In this document: in pieces, positions 12,160-17,407 of the stretch | Numbering within the stretch: the stretch's first letter is position 1 | Layout of the letters: each line of letters starts with the position of its first letter | Assembly: GCA_003222835.1 (NCBI GenBank) | Contig: QHXE01000236.1 | Location: forward strand, 1-17,407 | DNA length: 17,407 nt | Reading direction: 5' to 3' | Source: Acidobacteriota bacterium | Lineage (GTDB): Bacteria; Acidobacteriota; Blastocatellia; Pyrinomonadales; Pyrinomonadaceae | Notes under the pieces: model-generated | The model's database searches: none | Told to the model about the DNA's origin: nothing | The model's input: the letters and a program-made list of their open reading frames with translations, nothing else | Position numbers and translations under genes: made by a program

Positions 12160-15015
12160 CTACTGCACATTAACCGCCGTATCGTCGATCACGAACGACG
12201 TTTGCAGCGATACGTCTTCCGTGCCGAGGAAGTAAACCCGAATTGTTTGTCCTTTGTAAGCTGTCAGATCAAACGTCTTCAGTACGTACCCGGTCGTCTT
12301 ATTCAAATTAGAATACGTCGCCAGCGTGGCCAGCACCGTGTTCGACGAGTTGCGAATCTGCACCTGCAATTTGTCGTAAGCGGTGGTAGTCGTCGTCTCG
12401 GCCGTGTCGATGCTGAGATAGAAAGTCAGTGTCGCGGCGTTGGCAGTTGAGGGAATCGTAATCTGCTGATAACACGAATCGGTGTGCGTCGTGCCATAGC
12501 CGTCCAGCCACGCGAACCATGAACCGCTGTGCGGCGTGCGTCCGGAATTACTGATCACGCCAGTCGTCGTTACCCAGTTTACGTTTCCTGATTCAAACCC
12601 GGGATTTAGTAACAACTGTGAACTTGGCGCAGTCACCGTGAGAGTCACATTTGTGCTATGCGTTGCCGAAGGGGCTGTGCCCGTCACTGTGAGTGTGGAC
12701 GAGCCTGTGGCGGCGCTGCCTGAAACAGTGACTGTCAGCGTGGCACTACCACCGGTGGCGACAGAGGTCGGACTAAGCGATGCAGTCACACCCGCGGGCG
12801 CGCCACTGACTGTTAGGTTGATCGTTTCAGGCGAGCCGCTGACAAGTGCGGTCGAAATCGTGCTCGACGCCGAGCTACCCTGCGCGATCGTCAAACTGGA
12901 TGGACTTGCCGATATTGAGAAGTTATTTGTGACCGGAGCGGTAACCAACAACTGTACACTTGTCGAATGCGTTGGAGTTCCGCCGGGATAGCTGCCGGAG
13001 ATCGTCAGCGTGTAAGTACCCGTCGGGGTGCTCGCGGCGGTCGTCACTGTTAGCGTCGAGTTGCCGCCTGCTGTGACACTCGTTGGATTGAGGCTTCCAG
13101 TTGCTCCGGTGGGTAGACCGGACACTGAAAATGTTACCGTCTGCGGCGTGCCGCCGGCGGTTGTTGTCACGTTATAACTGGCCGCGTTGCCTTGAACGAC
13201 GCTCTGACTGACGGGACTTGCGGCGATCGAGAAGTCATTCGTCGCGGTGCCGCAACCAGGAAACTTGAATGAGGCGATACGGGTCTTCCAATTGAACGAT
13301 CCGTTGCTGGGAATATATTCGGTCGTGTACCAGAAGGTGCAATCATCGCTGGGATCGACAGCCATCATGCTGTAGTCCCCCCAGCGACTAAGCGTGCCCG
13401 TTTGCGAACCTGCGCCATCGATGATCGAAGCTTCCCCTTGATCCATCTGGCCGGCGGGTGAAGTTGCCAACCTGCCCGTGTAATGAATCTGTGGGTGAAT
13501 CGAGCTGCCGGAAACACTGAAACCTAAGCCCATGTTGCCGCTCTGATCCATTGCTATGCTGCCCATCCAGCGATAGTTCGAGTCGGGTGCATAGGTCCCC
13601 TGCTGAAAGATCGAGAGATTTCCACCCGCAGGTCGAAGCTCATACCACCGAACTCCTGTGCTGGAACCGGCAGTGACGCTGTGATTTACAACGAGTGCTT
13701 CATGATCGCCAAGGTTCCGATAGGCGAGCCGGAACATCAGTCGGTCCGCGAGCGAGTCCAGTCTTCGCGTGGTTCCTGACTGAGGAATGCACGTGCCGCC
13801 GCTGCAAGCCTCAGAGAAGTTTGCCGTGGTGAGAGTGCTTGGTCCTGTGAAGGTCGAGTTGCCTGGCGTGGTCCAATCGACATGAAACTTCCAATAGGCG
13901 AGTTGATTCGCGGCCGAGCCCAGACCGACGACGTAATTTGGCGAACCAGCCGGAGGCTGTTGCGCGCCATCCAGATCGGCCGGCAGCAAGCCACCGAATT
14001 GGTTCGAAGTATTGAAGCATTGTTGGGTCGCGGCCTGACCGGACAGCATCTTCGTGCGGTCATAGGCGCAGACCCTGGCGCCCGAGAACGTCGACCCGTT
14101 CGCAAAAATGTTGAAGGTGATGTAATAGGCGTCGGGCCAAACTCCCACCTTTGGATAATCCGGAAAATCTGTGTTGCCGTAGCTGAACGAATAGCGATAG
14201 TAGGCGCCCGTCGGATCGGCTGTCTGCGAAACGGCGACGCACTGCAGATACGGCTTCGTGGAGACTGAAAACTGCGAGATGACCCAACGATCAGAGATGG
14301 AGTCATAGACTACCACGGGATCGCCGTCATTGTTCGTCTGGCAGCCACCGCCAAAGCCGCTCCACAGAGTGTTAATCGGAACTGGGCCATAGAGCACTGT
14401 GCCGCTCTTATTAAAAACTGCGAAGTCAGAGTTGACTATCTGTACATAATGATTGGGACCCACGTCGCCATTCGTGTCCGGCGGTGCGGAATTGACAGTA
14501 AAAGTGCCCTGCGGTCCTGAGAAACCGTTGCCGACGCCGTCAAAGTTAAATGTGGTTGCGGGCGCGAGCGCGGTCGGCGCTTGCGTCTGCAGTGCGGCGT
14601 CCTTTCGATTCGGGTTCGTGGGACGCGGGAGCAGTTCGTGATCTCGAATCCTCTGACCCGTGCGACGGGGTGCGGGCGGTATTGCAAACAGCGGCGGCGA
14701 GATATCGTGATGCTCGTCGCCTTCAGCCGTCGAGCCCCGCTGTTGAATCGATTGAGATTCATCCGCCCGTCCGGATTTTTGCGGATCCTGCGCGTTCTTT
14801 TCCGGGGTCTTACTCTTTGAGGTATCGGCAGGATCAGCACTCGAAAAATCAATTGGTGGCTTGAGGTCGGGTTTCGTAGGGATGCCTGTCGGCGTTGCCG
14901 CTATGGTGCTGGTCAGGTTGCGTACGATGGCCGCCGCCGCCAAAAGAATTAGCAGCCAAAATATGACGAGACGAGTTGAATGCAGCCGTGACCGAAACAC
15001 TTGATTAATTCGCAT
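12160..15015 (-). CDS. Secreted or anchored multidomain protein: core domain, two Ig-like repeats, C-terminal carbohydrate-binding-like domain
   Basis: 951 residues from the ATG at 15015, preferred over an upstream in-frame start at 15060 because GGAGG (15023-15027) lies 7 bases before it. Residues 12-40 are basic then hydrophobic (signal anchor or signal peptide). About 45-155 is a disordered, charged stretch containing HHDISPPL. The core (156-588) has repeated aromatic/acidic blocks (SAPPDTNGDVGPNHYVQ, FGGGCQTNNDGDPVVVYD, RWVISQFSV, PDYPKVGVWPDAYYITFN, RWGDYSMMAVDPSDDCTFWY) and looks like a beta-propeller; no catalytic motif is recognised. Two Ser/Thr/Gly-rich Ig-like repeats follow (about 593-693 and 697-796). 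The end (798-951) opens LLLNPGFESG, typical of jelly-roll carbohydrate-binding or P-type domains. It is a paralogue of 15772-17350 on the same strand. A promoter (15096-15125) and a terminator (12089-12123) are visible. A surface adhesin or binding role is inferred only. Confidence 0.87.
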   Translation of the reverse strand: MRINQVFRSRLHSTRLVIFWLLILLAAAAIVRNLTSTIAATPTGIPTKPDLKPPIDFSSADPADTSKSKTPEKNAQDPQKSGRADESQSIQQRGSTAEGDEHHDISPPLFAIPPAPRRTGQRIRDHELLPRPTNPNRKDAALQTQAPTALAPATTFNFDGVGNGFSGPQGTFTVNSAPPDTNGDVGPNHYVQIVNSDFAVFNKSGTVLYGPVPINTLWSGFGGGCQTNNDGDPVVVYDSISDRWVISQFSVSTKPYLQCVAVSQTADPTGAYYRYSFSYGNTDFPDYPKVGVWPDAYYITFNIFANGSTFSGARVCAYDRTKMLSGQAATQQCFNTSNQFGGLLPADLDGAQQPPAGSPNYVVGLGSAANQLAYWKFHVDWTTPGNSTFTGPSTLTTANFSEACSGGTCIPQSGTTRRLDSLADRLMFRLAYRNLGDHEALVVNHSVTAGSSTGVRWYELRPAGGNLSIFQQGTYAPDSNYRWMGSIAMDQSGNMGLGFSVSGSSIHPQIHYTGRLATSPAGQMDQGEASIIDGAGSQTGTLSRWGDYSMMAVDPSDDCTFWYTTEYIPSNGSFNWKTRIASFKFPGCGTATNDFSIAASPVSQSVVQGNAASYNVTTTAGGTPQTVTFSVSGLPTGATGSLNPTSVTAGGNSTLTVTTAASTPTGTYTLTISGSYPGGTPTHSTSVQLLVTAPVTNNFSISASPSSLTIAQGSSASSTISTALVSGSPETINLTVSGAPAGVTASLSPTSVATGGSATLTVTVSGSAATGSSTLTVTGTAPSATHSTNVTLTVTAPSSQLLLNPGFESGNVNWVTTTGVISNSGRTPHSGSWFAWLDGYGTTHTDSCYQQITIPSTANAATLTFYLSIDTAETTTTTAYDKLQVQIRNSSNTVLATLATYSNLNKTTGYVLKTFDLTAYKGQTIRVYFLGTEDVSLQTSFVIDDTAVNVQ

Positions 15016-15091
15016 AGGGCTTCCTCCAGAAGGCTTGTAATTGATTCGTAATGCGGGCAAGTTGGTGCTCGCGGGTAAAAATCTTGAGCTG

Positions 15092-15125
15092 GTGCATAAT
15101 GCACTGCACTTGACGCGAAAGTCAA
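15092..15125 (-). promoter_or_regulatory. Sigma70-like promoter with palindromic -10 for the 12160-15015 gene
   Basis: On the minus strand, TTGACT (15120-15125) is followed after 18 bases by CATTAT (15096-15101). The -10 lies inside a 13-base palindrome, GTGCAT-A-ATGCAC (15092-15104), so a dimeric repressor could cover it. The leader from there to the ATG at 15015 would be about 75 bases. Confidence 0.55.
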
Positions 15126-15234
15126 CATTTTTTGCGTTTCTCTAAGTCGAAAAACTGACCCTCAACCGTGCGCGTTTAGCATTTCGAGAATAGTCCGATA
15201 AAATGAAAGCTGAGCATCGGCTAATCAAAGACAT

Positions 15235-15672
15235 ATGGGCAAGGTCAGGTTCACGACACGCAGCCAGGTATTACCCGCCGTCTTCCTCTCCTCTTTGATC
15301 TTTTCCTTGGTTTCTTCAGGCATGACGCATGAGAATCGGCGAATAATGAACGGCGCTTGGGGCGGTGAGCACATTCGCCTCGAGGTGACCGGACACTCCG
15401 CTACCATTGAATACGACTGTGCAAACGGAACTATAGATGGACCATTGGTGGTCGACCGTAAAGGCAACTTCAATCTGAGCGGCACCTATGTTCGGGAGCA
15501 TGGTGGCCCGATACGTCGGGGAGAGTCAGGCGATGCCCATCGCGCCCGTTATTCAGGCTGGACAGACGGAAAGAAGCTGACCTTGACGGTTGTGATCAGC
15601 GATACGAAAGAGACAGTCGGGACCTTCACGCTGACACGTGGCCAAGATGGACGCGTCTGGAAATGCAAGTAA
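15235..15672 (+). CDS. Small secreted beta-rich protein, hypothetical
   Basis: 145 residues. Residues 1-30 form a signal peptide (basic GKVRFTTR, then hydrophobic PAVFLSSLIFSLVSS). The mature part is strand-rich: NGAWGGEHIRLEVTGHSATIEYDC, DGPLVVDRKGNFNLSGTYVREHGGP, RYSGWTDGKKLTLTVVISDT, GTFTLTRGQDGRVWKCK. It has only two cysteines (62 and 144), suggesting one disulfide joining the ends. The compact GxWGG..I...VT opening and GTFTLxRG close give a lipocalin-like or small beta-barrel impression, but no family can be named with certainty. No Shine-Dalgarno sequence precedes the ATG at 15235. It stands alone on the plus strand between two minus-strand paralogues and diverges from the first; the palindromic promoter of that gene lies about 110 bases upstream. 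Confidence 0.72.
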   Translation: MGKVRFTTRSQVLPAVFLSSLIFSLVSSGMTHENRRIMNGAWGGEHIRLEVTGHSATIEYDCANGTIDGPLVVDRKGNFNLSGTYVREHGGPIRRGESGDAHRARYSGWTDGKKLTLTVVISDTKETVGTFTLTRGQDGRVWKCK

Positions 15673-15710
15673 GCTTCCAAAGCTAGAAACTCACGGGTAG
15701 CTCTTCGCAC

Positions 15711-15745
15711 CAATAAAACGGCCTTCCGATTTAACTCGGAAGGCC
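15711..15745 (-). terminator. Rho-independent terminator, minus strand, after the frameshifted paralogue
   Basis: GGCCTTCCGA (15720-15729) and TCGGAAGGCC (15736-15745) are a 10-bp perfect stem with a 6-base loop. Read on the minus strand it is followed by GTTTTATTG, so it serves the gene ending at 15772. On the plus strand there is no T-run, but the stem could still mark the end of the 15235-15672 transcript. Confidence 0.82.
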
Positions 15746-15771
15746 AGAAATGACGACTCGGTTCGTCGGAC

Positions 15772-16320
15772 CTATAAACAGGCAGGAAACTTGAACGACG
15801 CGATGCGCGTGCTCCAGTTGAAAGTGCCACTGCTCTTCAGGTATTCGTTCGTGTACCAGAAGGTGCAGTCGTCAACCGGGTCAATACTAATGCTGCTGTA
15901 ATCACCCCACCGAGACAAGTTGGGTAGCTGCGATCCGCCGCCGTTGAAGATGATGTTTTCACTTTCCATCTGACCGGGGCCCACCGGGTCACTTGGTATT
16001 CGGCCGGCAAACCGAATTGAGGGAAAGACGGAAGCGTTCGACGCACTGTAGCCGAGTGCTATGTCGCCAATCTTGTCCATGCCGATGCTTCCCATCCAAC
16101 GATGAATACCGTCGGCGGTAGAAAGCGTGCCTTGCTGAAATACTACCGGCGTTCCACTCGCAATGGTACCTCCGGTGGGATTGCGGAGTTCGTACCAACG
16201 GACAGATGTAATTCTGTTGTGCCGGTTCGAGCCTACGGCTACTGAATGGTTCACCACCATCACCCAGCGAATCGAGTTTCTGACTGGTGTTAGGTTGCGG
16301 AATGCACGTGCCTCCTCCAT
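15772..16320 (-). pseudogene. 3' part of the frameshifted secreted core-domain protein
   Basis: This frame continues the protein interrupted in 15989-17350. The part from about 16258 down to the TAG at 15772 (beginning WVMVVNHSVAVGS) aligns with residues 441-588 of the 951-residue paralogue: VRWYELR, FQQGT, RWMGSI.MD, GR......GQM..E, LSRWGDYS...DP.DDCTFWYT.EY and RIASFKFP.C are all kept. The Met at 16320 is not a real start; it lies upstream of the junction, out of the parent frame, and has no ribosome site. The whole gene is therefore 15772-17350, ending right after the core, with no Ig or carbohydrate-binding domains. Codon use past the junction stays protein-like, so the break is recent or an assembly error. 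Confidence 0.82.
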
Positions 16321-17350
16321 TACAAGCCGTCACGAATGCTGCGACTGGAATGTTGGTTGGTCCGGTTAACGTCGAATTGGCCGGAGTCGCAAAGTCCACG
16401 TGGAACTTCCACAGGTTGAGCGAGTTGCTGCCGAAATTGAGGAAGAAGTTAGGCGAGCCCAAGGGCGGAGCTATTGATCCATCGAGGTCAGACGGCAACA
16501 GGCCTCCGAAAGCAGAGCTCAGTTGAAAACATACCTGCGTGGCAGTTGGCGCGCCGCTGCGCATGGCCGCGCTGTCATAAGCACAAACTTTTGAGCCCGC
16601 AAAAGTAGTCCCGTTGTTGAAGATGTTGAACGAGATGTAATAGGCATCCGGCCAAACTCCCAGCTTGGGATAATCGGGAAATTGGACATTGCCGTAGTTG
16701 AACGCATACCGATTGTAAGTCAAGGTTGCGTCAGGCGTGGTCGAAACGGCAACGCACTGGAGATATGGTGTGGTCGAGACTGAGAACTGTGTAAGTATCC
16801 AGCGATTGTTCGCCTTGTCGTACTGGACGATCGGATCCCCATCATTGTTCGTTTCACAGCCCCCACCGAAGCCAGCCCAGACACTGTTTCCGGCTTTGGG
16901 AAAACCAGGGATTATCGTCCCGGTTGTTTTATCAAACACCGCGAACGATTCGTTGACCCACTGGACGACTTGGGTCGCGCCCACCGAAGCGTTGGGGTCA
17001 GGCGGCGCGGCGTTCGGTCTAAAACCGTAGTCGCCATTGCCGACGCCGGCAATGTTCAGACCCGCCGTGGTGTTAACCAGCGGCCCGCCCGCTGTCTGCA
17101 CTACAGGGTCCTGCAGATCGTGAACGGCATGTGGAATCAATCTGAGCGGCTTCTCGCGCGGAACATCCGACCTCGGCGGGTTTGGTACGTCCCGCAAAGG
17201 AGGGGACACATCATGATGAATCGCTTTCTGCGTTTCAGCTTGCGGCCCATTCGTTTGTTGTTGAGACTGACCCTGACTCTGCACGATTACAGGCAATAGT
17301 GCGACAACTGACAGAGCCACCGATGTTAGTAGCACAAAAACTTTTTTCAT
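15989..17350 (-). CDS. 5' part of frameshifted secreted core-domain protein, paralogue of 12160-15015
   Basis: The start at 17350 is well supported: ATG with GGAGA (17356-17360) 5 bases upstream. Residues 1-25 are a Sec signal peptide (MKKVFVLLTSVALSVVALLP). A Gln/Pro-rich stretch follows with HHDVSPPL (45-52), matching HHDISPPL of the paralogue. Residues about 98-364 carry the shared core: NAAPPDPNASVGATQVVQW, FGGGCETNNDGDPIVQYD, RWILTQFSVSTTPYLQCVAVS, FPDYPKLGVWPDAYYISFN, FGGLLPSDLDG, LWKFHVD and CNGGGTCIPQP. Homology stops at LDSLGD (residues 359-364, base 16259). The last 89 residues of this frame are out-of-frame read-through with no match to the paralogue. An intact version would be about 542 residues. 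The role is unknown; a secreted surface or matrix-binding function is inferred from the paralogue. Confidence 0.82.
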   Translation of the reverse strand: MKKVFVLLTSVALSVVALLPVIVQSQGQSQQQTNGPQAETQKAIHHDVSPPLRDVPNPPRSDVPREKPLRLIPHAVHDLQDPVVQTAGGPLVNTTAGLNIAGVGNGDYGFRPNAAPPDPNASVGATQVVQWVNESFAVFDKTTGTIIPGFPKAGNSVWAGFGGGCETNNDGDPIVQYDKANNRWILTQFSVSTTPYLQCVAVSTTPDATLTYNRYAFNYGNVQFPDYPKLGVWPDAYYISFNIFNNGTTFAGSKVCAYDSAAMRSGAPTATQVCFQLSSAFGGLLPSDLDGSIAPPLGSPNFFLNFGSNSLNLWKFHVDFATPANSTLTGPTNIPVAAFVTACNGGGTCIPQPNTSQKLDSLGDGGEPFSSRRLEPAQQNYICPLVRTPQSHRRYHCEWNAGSISARHAFYRRRYSSLDGKHRHGQDWRHSTRLQCVERFRLSLNSVCRPNTK

Positions 17351-17407
17351 ATTGTTCTCCGATTGATCTTACCGAAATCGAACATGAGAGACGCGAGTAA
17401 TATTAGT

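Noticed and set aside
12536..12991. 151-codon plus-strand frame opposite the Ig-like repeats
   Set aside because: It is the antisense of Ser/Thr/Gly-rich repeats, which leaves long open frames rich in Val/Pro; no ribosome site, and the minus-strand gene is well supported.
12595..13200. Possible tandem DNA repeat array or CRISPR-like pattern
   Set aside because: The periodicity is that of two diverged Ig-like protein domains of about 100 residues; there are no identical short repeats with unique spacers.

Overview
The window looks like a chromosomal stretch from an environmental Gram-negative bacterium, most likely an Acidobacteriota of the Blastocatellia type. This placement is inferred from the style of the proteins: tandem tail-collar proteins, a PilT paralogue, secreted acidobacterial-type hypothetical proteins, a DUF2490-type outer-membrane protein, and short GC-rich hairpins between genes. 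There is no rRNA, tRNA or other phylogenetic marker to confirm it. No CRISPR array, transposase or integrase was seen.

Layout, left to right. (1) 1-1040 (+): two tandem Tail-Collar (microcystin-dependent-protein type) genes, the first cut by the window edge, followed by a strong terminator and a cluster of small hairpins. (2) 1308-1997 (+): a probable secreted or lipoprotein gene, then about 440 bases without a convincing long gene; these hold one 40-codon minus-strand ORF. (3) 2441-4440 (+): a PilT/PilU-family ATPase followed by a zinc-ribbon plus pseudo-receiver protein, ending in a strong terminator. (4) 4505-6211 (-): a large unrecognised protein with an embedded GNAT-like segment. (5) 6290-6760 (+): a three-helix membrane protein, converging on and overlapping 6755-7777 (-), an alpha/beta hydrolase. 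(6) 8032-11884 (+): a tight operon for sulfate-type ABC uptake (substrate-binding protein, one permease, ATPase), with a DUF2490-like outer-membrane protein as fourth gene; the last three genes are linked by 4-base ATGA overlaps. (7) 12160-17350: two paralogous secreted proteins, both on the minus strand, flanking a small secreted protein on the plus strand. The first paralogue (12160-15015) carries two Ig-like repeats and a C-terminal carbohydrate-binding-like domain. The second (15772-17350) has only the shared core and is broken by a frameshift that fits a deletion of about 50 bases between GGTGAT direct repeats.

Most worth following up: the frameshifted paralogue and the family it belongs to; the one-permease sulfate operon with an outer-membrane partner; the apparent ATC start behind a strong Shine-Dalgarno in that operon; the PilT-like ATPase paired with a degenerate receiver; and the long GNAT-containing unknown. 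None is proven to be a new system. The secreted paralogue pair and the transporter/outer-membrane pairing have the strongest sequence support.
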